Positions 1 to 11,889 of a stretch of DNA of 64,000 bases are shown here, one piece after another. The DNA lies in the NCBI RefSeq assembly GCF_000471905.2, contig NW_006499776.1:4085874-4149873 (forward strand). Direction: 5' to 3'. The stretch comes from Amborella trichopoda (lineage: Eukaryota; Streptophyta; Magnoliopsida; Amborellales; Amborellaceae). Positions within the stretch are counted from its first letter, which is position 1, and each line of letters opens with the position of its first letter. The position numbers and the translations under genes were made by a program. The notes under the pieces were generated by a model. It had not been told where the DNA came from and made no database searches. It saw nothing but the letters and a program-made list of their open reading frames with translations.

Positions 1-166
1 AGTTGAGCTATTGTTTTAGTTCTTTTTCCATGGTTTGCTTGATTATCAAAAATAAAAACGTTGATTACACTCCTTCTTGAGTGACAAACGTTGCATTGAA
101 TCACAAACCCGCACTCGTTCGCCCATCGCCGCGTAAGGTACGGTGGTCGGGGGCGGGGTTGTGACA
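1..166 (+). mobile_element. Tekay-type LTR, 3' terminal fragment
   Basis: Reverse complement of the conserved LTR edge seen at 29,655, 56,708 and 59,910 (tgtcacgacc-type). Here it reads toward GGGGCGGGGTTGTGACA, ending in CA at 166, so this is the 3' end of a plus-oriented LTR. No tRNA-binding site follows, so it is a 3' LTR or solo LTR end. The rest lies outside the window. Confidence 0.75.
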
Positions 167-876
167 TTGATTATGCTTGTTACATGCATGCCTGATTGTG
201 TTGATCTGTTAAGATGCTCATGCTTGAATGATTTGATTGACTTCTAGTTCATATCATATTTGATTAGCCTGATTTGTTATCGCTCCACCATGAAACGAAT
301 CATGCATGACACAATGTTAAATATGATTTTGACACATGACTCCATGTTTTGTAAGACTTGCATAACACCCTGAGTATTGTTATGAGATAATATGCATAGG
401 CAGGAAAGCATGACAACCTAATCTATTTATTGGGCTTTACAACTCACTCTTTTAAATTTCCTCTATGTAGAGTAATAGCCTGCGGGTTTTGAAAGGGAAT
501 TTTGGTGATCGCGGTTGGAGCCCGTACTCCCTTCCTGTGGAAGCTTATTTTACTTTTATATTTTAGTTGGCAAATTGGCCTTATGGTCCACTTTGTATTT
601 GAATTATGTCTTTTTGATTGGGCCGTTTGTGCCTTGAACCCTATTGTACTCACTATTTTGGAGCTATCATATGTCTTTTGGGACTTGTTTGTTCATCGGT
701 TCATGGTTATGTGCTTTGTGCTTGGTTTTTATTTTCTTTCATTGTTGGCTTTGATCCCTTCATTATAAAAGTGTTGAGTGCACTACAGACCGAGTGACTT
801 TCGCTACCTGAGGTCATGACCCCACGCCCTATTGTCTATAATGCAACGTGTCCATGGAAAGTTGATTAGAGACTGC
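167..876. other. LTR-derived debris, no gene
   Basis: Bases 390-450 (aggcaggaaagcatgacaac, then ttattgggctttacaactca) resemble the reverse complement of the LTR region at 60,360-60,410, so part of this is a second, diverged plus-oriented Tekay-like LTR. Near 812-830 a minus-oriented LTR edge (gtcatgaccccacgccc) is recognisable and is cut by the TatA LTR at 877. The open frame at 502-768 is hydrophobic, matches no family I know and is probably chance. Confidence 0.45.
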
Positions 877-1774
877 TGGTTAGGTGCCTCAATCTCGCCC
901 TCCAGATCTGGATGATCTAGCCGCATGCACCTCGGGTTTTGGGGGAACCCAGGATTTTGAGATCTCTCTCTTAGGAGTGAGGGCAGGTATACCAATCGAT
1001 GAGAGAGGAATTTAAGGTGGATTCGGGACTTACTCGGGCTGGCTTGTGTGGGTGCCCTCTTAGAGCACGAAGAAAGCCCCCTGTCATAAAACTAGTTCGG
1101 AATTGCCTCCCTTGGCCTATACTCTCCTGTTTTTGCAATCACACACACATGGTTAATTTACAAGACAAGTGGGTCAAGTGATCCCTCCTTGTCTTTGGGT
1201 GAATGCACATAGGCATGCACATTCAAAAGAAGAAAAAAGGGTAAGAGGATAGGAGAAAGAAGAAGAAAGAGATAGAATAGAGGAATAGGGAAGATAAGAA
1301 TTTGATTAGGTGGCTAGACTAACATAGAAGCTAGACCAACAAGTGCTTGACCTGACGTGGTAGCAAGACGGGCACGGTAACTAGACTGACACAACGACAA
1401 TACTACTAGATGATAGAACGATCATCGATCTAGCCTATCGTGGAAGTAAGGCAGGCATGATGACTAAAACAGGCACAACGACAGTACTGCTAGACGATGA
1501 GACTACTATGACAGTGTTTGACTTAGCCTCCCTTGATCAAACGAGAGGGAAAGAAGAGGAGAGAAAAGAAAGAGAGAGGGAAAGAAGTGGAGAGAAAAGA
1601 AAGAGAGAGGGAAAGACATATACAACACTACCGTCATGCATGTTAGAAAAAGAAAGGAAAATAGAGAGATGAAAATAAGAAGAAAGGAACAGTAAGAAAG
1701 AAGAGGAAGGGGAAAGAAGAGAGAAAGAAGGGAGAGAAGGAAGAGGGGACGTAGACGGCGATAAACTTCTGCCG

Positions 1775-2400
1775 TCCATGATAAAGGATTAAGAAGAGAC
1801 AGAAGACATGGATAACGATGAGCATCCACCTTCCATGACGAAGGAGAAAAGAGAGAGAGGACATGGACAATGATGAGCATCCGCCGTCCATGATGAAGGA
1901 GAGAAGAGAGAGTGGACATGGATGGCGATGAGCATCCACCGTCCATGACAGAGAAATCAAAAGAGAGAGAAGACATGGACGACGATGAGATTCCGCTGTC
2001 CATTAGAAAAATGACGAAAGAGAAAACATGGACGATGATGAGCTTCTACAGTCCATGACAGAGTAATCAAAAGAGAGAAGACATAGACGGCGATGAGCTT
2101 CCGCCATCCATGACAGAGAAGTGAAAGAGAGAAAATATGGATGGCCATGAGCTTCCACCGTCCATGACAGAGGACTCAAAAGAGGGAGAAGACGTGAATG
2201 GCGATGAGCTTCCACCGTCCATGACAGAGAAGTGAAGAGAGAGAAAATATGGACAGCGATGAGCTTCCACCGTCCATGACAGAGAAATGAAGATGAAAGA
2301 GAAAACATGAACGGTGATGAGCTTCTATCATCCATGACACAAGAATTAGAAGAGAGAGAAAATATGGAAGGCGATGAGTTTCTACTGTCCATGACACAGG
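1775..2400 (-). repeat. Palindromic minisatellite in TatA LTR
   Basis: About ten units of roughly 50-65 bp, each with the pair catggacgg...ccgtccatg around a short loop and separated by GA-rich spacers. On the minus strand each unit reads catgga-type arm, gaagctcatcgcc-type loop, pyrimidine spacer. The same array is in the plus-strand copies at 11,890-12,470 and 48,640-49,225. Confidence 0.85.
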
Positions 2401-2514
2401 GGACTAAGATGAACTTTGACAGAGGCCCGGCTCGCCACTTGGGTTAAGGTCCGGCCCACTATCTATGCCCCAAAAGTAGAAGGACATCACACCTGATGAT
2501 AGGCTCCACCATTC

Positions 2515-2805
2515 ATGATCAGAGAAGAAAGAGAGAGAAGCAGAGAGAGAGAGAAGGAAAGTGAAGAAAAAGAAAAGAAAGATAGAATAGAGAGAAGGAA
2601 AGCGAATAATGAAGATCAAAGAAGAAAAAGGAAAGAGAGATATAGACGAGAGGAGAGAGAAAGAGAGAGATAGAGATAGAGAGAGAGAAAGAGAGATGAG
2701 AAGAGTAGTGAGAAAAAAAGAGACGAGAGGAGGAGAGAGAAAGAGAGAAGGAGGAGAGAGATGTGAGGAGGAGAGAGAAAGAGAGATGAGAGGAGAGAGA
2801 AAATT
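2515..2805 (+). repeat. Purine (GA) tract
   Basis: Almost uninterrupted gaga/gaaag sequence on the plus strand, about 290 bp. It equals the ct-rich tracts just downstream of the TATA region in the plus-oriented copies (11,455-11,620; 48,235-48,365), so it belongs to the transcribed part of the LTR. Confidence 0.85.
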
Positions 2806-2951
2806 ACCTTAACCAAAGGGTACCTGACCTTTTATTCTCTCTCCTCTCTCTCTCTCCAAGACGTACCCACAATTTGAACGTGAAAACTCTCAATTTTTTT
2901 TGATGAGTATTAAAAAATCAAGGGTTCTATAACAATTGTTGTTAGCATGTA

Positions 2952-2957
2952 CTTATA
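2952..2957 (-). promoter_or_regulatory. TATA-like box of TatA LTR
   Basis: Minus strand reads ttctataagtacatgc, at the same place as ttctataaatacttgc (11,368) and ttctatatatacg (27,330) in the other copies. Predicted start of LTR transcription, leftward. Confidence 0.5.
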
Positions 2958-4110
2958 GAATTGGGCCCAAACATAGGTGTACACAAAAAAATACCTAAAT
3001 TGATGATAATTAAAATTTAATTGAATTAAAATGAATTCTAAAATTGGGTACAAAAGGACTGTTTTGCCCCTGCCCAACAATAGATGAAATTCCAAAACAG
3101 TCCCTAATGTTGCCCTAGAACGTGCATGACCTTCTATGGATGATTCGGGATTGCTCCGGTGTCCATTTAGCTAAAATATTATTGATTTCTTATCGGGCTT
3201 GGCATGACGATCGATTTGATACTAGCTTCGAACCATGGATCACGTTTTTAGGCCACGATCATGCGACTCTAAATTTGTATAGATCTTGAAAACTTCTGAT
3301 AGATAGTGTGCTTGTTCTTGATGTTTTTCTTTGATTTCTTTACTGAATCACACTGAGCATGCCGCCACGATCATGTTGTAATGAACGTAGCTCGATTTCG
3401 TGTCTGCACGAAGATTTTGTCGTTTTGGGTTTTTGGTCGGAATTTGGAAATCCGACGGTCAAAATCTGCAGCAACTTTGATGCCTTCGTGTGCCGAATCC
3501 AACCATTCATTGTACGTAGGGTTTGGACTAGAGATAGCCTCGAACCCTATGTACATGATGCAATTGGTTTTGCATTGATTGGGTATGCGAGCGCCGTGAT
3601 ATGGCCAAATCATCAACTTCTCTCTAGTTTTTCTCACTGCTGGGGTATCGTCACGGGTCGTGCCACATATCAAAACCCTTGTCTTGATAAGATGAACACG
3701 CTCACCAAATTTGAGAGCGATCCGACCTAAAATGAGTGAGATACGGGTCTTTGAAGTTGATGCTCGGGACTGTGCACATCAGCCTTCTTTAATGCAGATT
3801 GGTGCAGGGAGGCCGCACGGGAATAGCGTGCGGCCAACCCCTTTTAATGTTCAACCCATAACTTTGTTATGGAATGTCCAATTAAGATGAAACATGAACC
3901 ATAGGGGTTTTCGACTGTGTCGGATCCAATGGCAGTGATCCTATAGCTGTTTGACGCACCGAATATATAGTTCTAATTACGGGGTCTGTTTCAGGGTGCT
4001 AGAGGCCAGATTGAGACGAAACTTGACATGTGGCCTTTTGGAGAAGATTCTGACTCGTTCTTGGGCAATTCTGAGTTTGCCGGGAACTTCACTGTATGTT
4101 AGGGTTTTAT

Positions 4111-4643
4111 TGACTGACTTCTCTTTTATTTTGCATCAGGACTCAAGGTGCTGAAAAATGTGTACAAACTACTGCGGGTGCCTGATATGCTCTTAAAACA
4201 CGAAAGGATTTGCGAAGATCAATGTTATATGCCCTTTTTGACATAATTTCCCCAATACGAATAAGAAGAGAGCCATTTGCAACCTAGTCCTGCCAGTACC
4301 CAAGAGACCATCTGACCATGGAACACTACAAAAATAAGCCTAAAACTGAGCAACCTTGGAAAGAGTACTAAAACGACTTCAGAATGCATGAAATTGGCAT
4401 TTTGGGATAATCAAATGGTGCTCACAAAGTTTCGTGACATTTCGAAAAGTTTTGATATGATCGAGACTGTTCGAAAATCCAGTTCATATCATGCTGAGAA
4501 AAGGACCTTATAACTCCAATCCTATATTAAAAGTTTCCCAATAGTACCAGAACACTGCCTTTAGAACTGGAATGTCGAAAAACCCTTAAGGACCAAATTT
4601 GGGCTTAATTGGACCTTCTAAGACCCTTCTGAGCCCAACTTTA
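4111..4643 (-). mobile_element. TatA-family 3' internal fragment
   Basis: On the minus strand this sequence leads into the LTR start with the same motif that precedes the 46,899 LTR (tttttcagcacct, then an aataaaag purine stretch). It is therefore the last piece of internal sequence of a minus-oriented TatA relative. It ends abruptly where the Tekay-1 LTR begins at 4,644. No coding frame was recognised. Confidence 0.55.
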
Positions 4644-5636
4644 TGTCACGTTCCCGCCCTCGACCCCCTTATCGTATGTGAGAGGGTGACCGAGTGCAGG
4701 TTCACGGTCCCAATGTAGCGTTTGTCAATTAGGTCGGGGTGAACTCAACGCCATTATTTGGTAATTAAAGCAAACCATGGAATGATAAATACATCAAAAT
4801 TTTAAATACAGGGGAAAATTATTAATTTAAAGCTCCATACATTAACAAAAGGGCTTTGCATAACTTTCTTCCAAAATAATACATATGAGTCTAGGGCATC
4901 AGGGCCCAAAATTTACAGATTCATGCAATAAACAAAATCCAGGGCTAGACTTCCCAACCACATACAAGATCTAGATTCCACCTCAAAAAAGTCTGGCTTC
5001 AACGTCCTTCAAGAATCCTTGCCATTCCAACTCTTGACCTGATGTTATCAGTCTACAAAGATGGGAGGGAGAAATGGGATGAGATATGTAGTCCAGTAAG
5101 TAGGTCTAAGCGCTATGCATCAATAAAGAGCCTACTCATGAATCATAAACAATTTATTTAACTATACAGAATTTCAGTGCAGCAGTCATGAAAATCAGCG
5201 ATCAAGTCAGTACATCAATTATAAGCATTCTATCCATATAAAAATTATCATTCAATCAATTCAATCATCGGCATTCACAATCACTATTCAACCATTACCC
5301 ACTCACTCCCTAGCTCACCTACTCCTACAGTAGAGGCCCTATCCATCGGGCTAAGCCAATCCCATTGCTTAGAACTTTTACCATATCTCAGGACGGAGGG
5401 CAATGACAAGTGAGGAAATCCACTTCGTAATTCCCTCATATTCACACACACGGCCCCCAACGCGTATTGGGGGTTTGATAGGCACTTACCTTGCAAGGCG
5501 TCAGTTGTTGGTCTCATCTCAGTAAATCTTGGGGGGGTGCGACCCTCTCATTTCACTTTTCCCCTAACTGCATCCTATGATTTAGCAAGTTAAGGGATAT
5601 AACCAGCATCACTTTCCTCAGTATAGCAATCCTCTC

Positions 5637-5790
5637 TACCGATGGGTTCCCCATTGCGTAGCGAGTAGTACCAGTATAACAGTATCCACTACTGATGGGT
5701 GCCCCATCGCATAGTGGCCAGTATAAAAATCATAACAGAATAGTGCCCACTACCAATGGGTGTCCCATTGCGTAGCGGTCATTATCACGT
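5637..5790. repeat. Three hairpin motifs in Tekay LTR
   Basis: Units of about 30 bp at roughly 5,637, 5,688 and 5,750, spaced 50-60 bp apart. Each has outer arms ccacta.../...tagtgg and inner arms gatggg/cccatc or aatggg/cccatt around tgc or tgt. The same units occur at 30,640-30,715, 51,957-52,105 and 57,690-57,775. Confidence 0.75.
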
Positions 5791-7159
5791 TATCATATCA
5801 TGCTCAATCCTTTTGCTCATTCATGTTAAATCAGTACCTTATGATAGATAATTTACATTTCCATCATGTAAAGTCTGAGCCTTGTTAAAAAATATACAGC
5901 TATCATGTACACTATGCCACTTAACATGAAACATCCATTATAAGAGGGCTATCACAAGGCATGTACACTTATCAATTAGTATTCGTAACACCTTATCACA
6001 TTAGCACTACGACATTTGACACACCTTATCACATTAGCACTACGACATTTGTCAAGTAACATTTATCGTAGAGCTATAATATGGCAATTGCACATATAGA
6101 TTATCACTTATCGTATGGTCCCATAGCATTGTTCACATAACACCATGGCACTCAACATGTAGCACTCATTATATAAAAACTATCACATGACTAAAATTCT
6201 AGGTGATGGGTGACAGTAACATACCTTCCTTTTCGGAGGCATAACTCCCAATCTAGGGAGAATTTCAAAATGGTTTAAAAATGTAACCGTAATCCTACAC
6301 ATAGATCTTAATAACGGCAGTGGCTTGAAGATGTTCGGGCATCGTTTGATAGGCCAAAAGTGCGGCGCAAAAAGAGTCACAGTTGCTGGAATTTGCCGTG
6401 ACTATGGGCAGTGAAATGCTCCAACATTTAGGGGCATATCTTTTGATCTATACAAAATTTTAGCATAGTATAAAAAGAAAACTTAAAATAGACACACATA
6501 TCTTTCATTCAAGACCAATTTGGGCACCGTTTGGTCACCAAAAAGCCCAAGGCGAAGACCTTCATAGTTGTTAGAAAATCCCTTTATCCATGCTATCCAA
6601 TGATACATGCCATTTCACACACCAAAAATAAAACCCAGCACAAGCCTTATTCATATCAAGCAGTTTAAGTAAGTGTTAAGAGGAAACTGCTCTATAAATT
6701 TATCAAGTTTATCACTCAAAGCTCAATCACTCATCCAATCCCCTTTTTATTCTTCTATATTCATACACCTCATTCTATCATCTTGCTTTTCATATCTACT
6801 TAAATTTATCCCTATGTGGTTGAGTGATGCATGCCACTAGACCTACTTACCTTGTCCCTCACGATGTCTTCAATCTCCTCTCACGACCTTCTTTGGCTTC
6901 CTCCACCTTCACCCATTGACTTTCTTCAAGGGGCGGTAGTAGGTTTTTTAGAGAGAGAGAGAAAGAGTTTAAGTAGGAAGAATGAGGAGGAAACGGTGTT
7001 GCCTGAAGAGGGAAAGGCTTAAAAGACAAGGGTGGCTGGGAAAATATTGTGGCTGATGCAATCACATGCGACTTTGATACGTACAGAGCGATGCTGACAC
7101 ATACGTTTGACCAAGACACTCCCAGCGCTGCCCTCAATTCACGCATGACATTGCTCTCT

Positions 7160-7560
7160 TCGTTTCACAGACGACGCTGGGTCACAACTGGCGCTGGTTC
7201 ACAGATGGAGCTACGCTCGTGGCAACAACCCAATTTCACTCACAGCGATGCCTTTCATATGCGGCGTTGCCCTTCCTTTCTCACTTCACAGCCGGCGCTG
7301 GGTCTTGAATTCACAGACGACAATGGGTCTCTTTACACAGCCGGCGCTGCATCTTCTTACACAGCCGACGATATTCCCCATGCACGTGGCGTTATCGCCA
7401 GCACATGTGGTGATGAGCAGATGGCACTGCCCTCTTACACACAAGGTAATGAATCTTCTTTCTCTCTCCTCTTCTTCTTTACGACAGACGACACTAAGCT
7501 CTTATACACGCGCGACGATGCTCCAAACGGCGCTAGGCCTCTGCCTCATCCTCCATCGCC
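7160..7560. repeat. GC-rich short repeats near LTR start
   Basis: Irregular 18-30-bp repeats built on cacagccggcgctg. They lie within 450 bp of the LTR start on the minus strand, where they read cagcgccggctgtgt. Other Tekay LTRs have them at 32,150-32,400, 53,380-53,800 and 61,480-61,720. The open frame 7,049-7,702 runs through these repeats and is not a credible gene. Confidence 0.7.
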
Positions 7561-7603
7561 GTGTGCGTCACTGGGCTGGGAGAAAATTGTGGTCCTTATA
7601 TCA

Positions 7604-7612
7604 TCCCCCCTT
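7604..7612 (-). promoter_or_regulatory. Polypurine tract of Tekay-1
   Basis: Minus strand AAGGGGGGA abuts the LTR start TGATATAAGG. This is the expected plus-strand primer site for reverse transcription. The same layout, AAGGGGGGCA then TGATGTAAGG, is at 61,798-61,789. Confidence 0.85.
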
Positions 7613-7659
7613 AAAAAGGATTTTGGCCTAAAAATATTATTAATGTTAACGAAAAAGGT

Positions 7660-8760
7660 GGGGGTATTTCTCCCTAATCTCATCCTCCTGTTCCCATGTT
7701 GATTCTTCCCTTGAGTGATATTGCCATTCCACCCGAGCTAGGGGAATTTCTTTATTACAAAACACTTGTACTCTCCTGTCTAATATCCCAATTGGTCATT
7801 CAACATAAGTTCAGTCCTCTCTGAGTGGGATTGGTTCGTATTCCAAAACACCTGGCCAGTTCAGGTGGTAAGGCTAGTCGGTAAGCCACGTTTTCAAGTC
7901 CTTTTAAGAATTCAAAAGGCCCAATTCGTTGTCTCAATTTTCCCTTTTTACTAAATATCGTAACACCTTTGGTTGGCGTTACCTTCAGAAAGACCCAATC
8001 TCCCACTTTTAACTCGAGGTCTCTCAGGCGATTATCGGCGTAACTCTTTTGCCAACTTTGGGTTGTCTCGAGCCGTTCTCTAATTAAGGTAATCTTCTCA
8101 GAAGTCATTTGGACTATTTCGGGCCCCAGTAATTTCCTCTCGCCCACCTCATCCCAGCAGATAGGCGATCTACACTTCCTTCCATATAGGGCCTCATATG
8201 GTGCCATCTGGATGCTGGCTTGGAAGCGATTGTTATAGGCAAACTCTTTTAGGGGCAGATGGTCCTCCCAGCTTCCTTTAAAATCAGTGACACACGCTCT
8301 TAACATATCTTCCAGTGTTTGAATGGTCCTTTTTAATTGCCTGCCCATCTGTCTAGAGATAAAAGGCGGTGCTGAAGGTAAGTTCGGTCCCCAAAGCTGT
8401 AATCTTACAATTTCTCTAATGTACAACTTGGCCAGCTTATCCAAAGTATAGGTCGTGCAAACTGGTAAGAAGTGAGAATCTTTGGTCAATCAGTTTGCTA
8501 TGACTCAGATACTATCATGCCTTGCACTTGATTTTGGTAATCCAAAACAAAATCATCATGATGTGTTCCCATGCCCACTCTGGTATGGGCAGGGCCTGTA
8601 ATAGTCCAGCAGGTTTCTGATGTTCCACCTTCACTTGCTGTCACGTCAAACATTTAGCGACAAACTGTGGCACATCTCGCTTCATGTTGTTCCATCAGAA
8701 GGTCTTTTTCAAATCTTAGCACATCTTTGTACTCTGTATATTGTAGCGAGTGTGGTGTGC
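7660..8760 (-). pseudogene. Tekay-1 integrase with chromodomain, defective
   Basis: Integrase joins retroelement cDNA to host DNA; the C-terminal chromodomain of chromoviruses is thought to steer it to heterochromatin. On the minus strand, 8,760-8,500 encodes the zinc-finger end ([15 protein letters not shown], then IPEWAWEHI) but the second cysteine pair is broken by a stop. 8,489-7,800 holds the rest: YIREIVRLQ, then KRTIQTLEDMLRACV, WEDHLPLKEFAYNN and YEALYGRKCRSPICWDEVG. Between YIREIVRLQ and RTIQTLEDML the stretch that normally carries the second catalytic Asp is replaced by unrelated, shorter sequence. 7,785-7,660 encodes a chromodomain tail (EIPLARVEWQYHSREESTWE). Frameshifts separate these parts. 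Family call is firm; function is lost. Confidence 0.85.
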
Positions 8761-8853
8761 TTCTTCCAGAATAGCCCTTTTTATACTTTCATCATTAGGA
8801 ACACATACCCGGCCCTTAAACCTTAACAAGCCATCATTGCTCGTAGAGAAATC

Positions 8854-9507
8854 TTATTTTCCTTCCATTCCTAGTTCTTCAAGGATTTTTATCAGTTGGG
8901 GATCTCCTTTTTGAGTCGCTCGAATTCGTTGAAAGAGTTGGGGTTCTATCCTCAGACACAACAGTATTCCTTCCTCCTCACTACGGGGCTGAGATGGGTG
9001 CCACTCCATCACATCCTCTAATAGCTTCATTTCTCGAACCATCAAATATGCTACGGAGAATACAACTTTTCGAATTAAGGCGTCAGCTACTACATTAGTC
9101 TTGCCTAGTTGGCAATCAATTATACAATCGTAATCATTCAATAAGTCCATCCATCTTCTTTGCCTCATATTCAGCTCCTTCTGGGAAAACAGGTACTTGA
9201 GGCTCTTGTGATCCGTGAATACCTTAAATCGGGCCCCATAGAGATAGTGCCTCCATATATTTAATGCAAACAATACAGCTGCAAGCTCCAAGTCATGCGT
9301 TGGATAGTTGTGCTCAAATAGCTTCAATTGTCTGGAGGCATATGCAATGACCTTGCCTCTCTGCATGAGTACACCCCCGAGTCCTTTATGGGATGCATCC
9401 ATATAAACCACAAAGTCTTCATTCCCTACGGGCAAGGCTAGTATTGGGGCTGTAGTTAATCTCTTCTTAAGTTCTTGAAAGCTTCTCTCACAGTCATCCG
9501 ACCACAA
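8854..9507 (-). pseudogene. Tekay-1 RNase H region of pol
   Basis: 217 residues open. The RT thumb/connection ([18 protein letters not shown]) is followed by RNase [20 protein letters not shown] (first catalytic Asp), [19 protein letters not shown] (Glu) and [19 protein letters not shown] (Asp), then the linker [20 protein letters not shown] toward integrase. RNase H removes the RNA template during cDNA synthesis. The domain itself looks intact; the frames before and after are broken, which separates it from RT (9,618-10,262) and integrase. Confidence 0.9.
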
Positions 9508-9617
9508 AAATCTCGTATTCTTCTAGGTCAGCCGAGTAAGGGGAAGCGCTATTTTTGAGAATCCTTCTACAAATTTCTGATAGAATCCTTCCAACCCCAG
9601 AAAGCTGTGAACTTCGT

Positions 9618-10262
9618 TTATATTTGTTGGTCTCTCCCACTTAAGAAGTACTTCAATCTTAGAGGGTCGACTGTGATCCCATCCTTAGAAATGACGTGAC
9701 TAAGAAAGGCTACACTGGGGAGCCAAAATTTGCTCTTGCTTAGTTTGGCATACAAACTTTCTGACCTCAAAGTTTGCAAGATAGATCTCAGATGTTTCTC
9801 ATGCAGTTCCCAACTCTTCCAATATACCAAAATATCATCGATAACGACCACCACAAAATTATTTAGGAAGGGTCGGAATACTCTATTCATCAAATCCATG
9901 AACACAACAGGGGCATTGGTTAACCTGAAAGGCATTACAAGGAACTTATAATGACCGTAGAGTCTTGAAAGTAGCCTTTGGGACATCTCCCTCCTTGACT
10001 CGTAGTTGATGATACCCCGATCAGAGGTCGATCTTAGAAAACACTTGGGCCCCTTGGAGCTGGTAAAAAAGGTCGTCAATTCTAGGTAGGGGATACTTAT
10101 ACCGCACTGTTACTTGGTTCGATTCCCTATGATCAATGCACAACCTTAGGGACCCATCCTTATTTTTCACAAATTGGACAGGTGCACCCCAAGATGACAC
10201 ACTGGGTCGGATGAACCCCTTATTCAAAAATTCTTGCAACTGCTCTTTTAACCCTTCAACTC
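9618..10262 (-). pseudogene. Tekay-1 reverse transcriptase, 5'-truncated
   Basis: Two overlapping frames. 10,260-10,021 gives [20 protein letters not shown], then [11 protein letters not shown] and [15 protein letters not shown] up to FSKIDL (first catalytic Asp). 10,079-9,618 gives GHYKFLVMPFRLTNAPVVF and VVVVIDDILVYWKS (catalytic DD). A frameshift lies near 10,020. The N-terminal RT and protease are missing because TatA sequence begins at about 10,263. The RT is chromovirus-like (IDDILVY). Confidence 0.9.
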
Positions 10263-10299
10263 AGTTGGGGCTGTGGGACCAGCTGGGGCTGTGGGACCC
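10262..10299. repeat. Short direct duplication at TatA/Tekay junction
   Basis: Two near-identical 18-bp copies, cagttggggctgtgggac and cagctggggctgtgggac, lie end to end between the broken RT and the recognisable TatA LTR. A related gtagctgtgggaccac occurs in the LTR at 10,329. This looks like slippage or end-joining at a deletion point. Confidence 0.65.
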
Positions 10300-11367
10300 C
10301 ATAACTAGAAATCTATTTTTGGTGTGTCAAGTAGCTGTGGGACCACTGCCATTAGATCCGGCACGATCGAAAACCCTCAGGGGTCAAGTTTCGTCTTAAA
10401 CACACATGGAAAGACAAAGTTATGGGTGAAACATTAAAAAAGGGTGGACTGCACAGTATTCCCATTCGGCCTCCCTGTATCAAGTCACCATTAATGGTGA
10501 ATGATTTCACAGTCATGAGCAGTAACTTTGGAGACCCATATCTCACTCGTCTCGAGTTGGATCACGCTCAAATTTTGTGAGCGTGTTCATCTCGTTAAGA
10601 GTTTCGTTATGTGGTACGCCCTATGATGATACCCGAGTAGGAAAAAACACTTGAGATAAGTTGGCGATTCGCGGCAAAAGTTGCAGAAAGTTCAGCAGGA
10701 CCACGACCCACTCGAGTGGCCATATTACGAGGCTCACCCATCAGATCGACGCGAGACCAGATCCATCATGTGCGTAAGGTATAAGGCTCTCTCTAGTCCG
10801 AACCCTGCACGTGATGAATGATTGGATTCAGCACATGAAGTCATCGAAGTTGCTTTAGATTCTGACTATCGAAATTCAAGATCCGGCAAAAACCCAAAAG
10901 TAGCGAAATCTTCATTTGGGTACGAAATCGAGTTGCGTTTGTTGCAACATGATCGTGACGGCATGCTTAGTGTAATATAGCGAATAAATCAAAGAAAAAA
11001 AAAAAGGAATGAGCACACAATTGATCCAAAATTTTTAAACTTCATGCAAATTTTGAGTCGTGTGATCGTGGTCTAAAAACATGATCCGTGGTTTGAAGTT
11101 GGTATCAAATTGATAGTCATGCCTAGCCCAATGAGAAAGTAATCATCTTTTTGACAAACGGGCGCTGGAGCAATGCCAAATCATCCATAGAAGATCACGC
11201 ACATTTTAGGGCAGCAGCAGGGACTGTTTTGAAATTCCATATATTGTTGGGTAGGGGCAAAACCATCATTTTGCACCCTATTTTTTGATTTTTTTTAATT
11301 CAAATAAGTTGTAATTATCATCAATTAGGCTAGTTTTTAGGCATCCACCTATGTTTGGGTCCAATTC

Positions 11368-11375
11368 TATAAATA
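11368..11375 (+). promoter_or_regulatory. TATA box of TatA 5' LTR
   Basis: TATAAATA within ccaattctataaatacttgc, about 90 bp before the CT-rich tract. The 3' LTR has a decayed form (tttttaaatacatgc near 48,150). Confidence 0.6.
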
Positions 11376-11889
11376 CTTGCTAAACCTAATTGTAAAGGGT
11401 TCCACACTGATCAATAAAATTTGAAAGTTTTCTTTGAGATTGTGGTGTGTCTTGGAGAGAGAGAGAAGAGAGAAGAAAAAAGTCTGGTACCCTTTGATGA
11501 AGGTAAATTTCTCTTTCCTCCTCTCATCTCTCTCTTTCTCTCTCCTCCTCTCATCTCTCTCTTTCTCTCTCCTCTCCTCTATCTCTTTCTCTCTCCTCTT
11601 CTCTCTGTCTTTCTCTCTCTTCCCTCAACATGCATGATAGTGGGCAATCCCTGTGCGTGTATTTCATCTTTTTCTTGTTCATTTTCTTTACCCATCCTCA
11701 TTCTTTCCTAATCCTTCTTTTCTTTTTTTCTCACACTTCCTTCTTTCTCCCTGTCCTCTTTCTTCTCCATTCATGCATGGTGGAGTCTATCACTGAGCGT
11801 GATGTCCTCTTCCTCTAGAACACACACAGTGGGCCGGGCCTTAACCCGAACGGTAGGTTGGGCCTCTGTTTAAGCTTCTCCTTCTTCCT

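Larger units (their letters stand above)
877..4110 (-). mobile_element. TatA-family LTR, minus strand
   Basis: Reverse-complement copy of the LTR at 46,899-50,222. The two share the start zone (aataaa, acc/gcc, then the acatacagtg motif), the gag-tcg-type middle, a TATA region, a purine/pyrimidine tract, the tandem palindromic minisatellite and the end gaggcacctaacca. The 3' edge at 877 is sharp; the 5' edge lies between about 4,102 and 4,113. Its 3' flank holds no primer-binding site, so it is a 3' LTR or a solo LTR. Long, GA-rich open frames inside it (1,457-2,812) are low-complexity repeat and not genes. Confidence 0.8.
4644..7603 (-). mobile_element. Tekay-1 3' LTR
   Basis: About 2.96 kb. 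On the minus strand it starts TGATATAAGGACC directly after the polypurine tract and ends GTGACA at 4,644. It lines up with 51,062-53,856 along its whole length, and more loosely with 29,655-32,561 and 56,708-59,250. It contains the hairpin motifs at 5,637-5,790 and the GC-rich short repeats at 7,160-7,560. Confidence 0.85.

Noticed and set aside
1457..2816. Many overlapping open frames in the GA-rich region, on both strands
   Set aside because: Low-complexity and minisatellite sequence without stop codons in the repeat unit; the same frames appear in every LTR copy with different lengths.
4639..4643. Target duplication for Tekay-1 (cttta vs taaaa at 53,857)
   Set aside because: The two 5-mers do not match in direct orientation.
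7049..7702. 217-residue plus-strand open frame
   Set aside because: It crosses the LTR edge, the polypurine tract and GC-rich repeats of the Tekay LTR; no domain.
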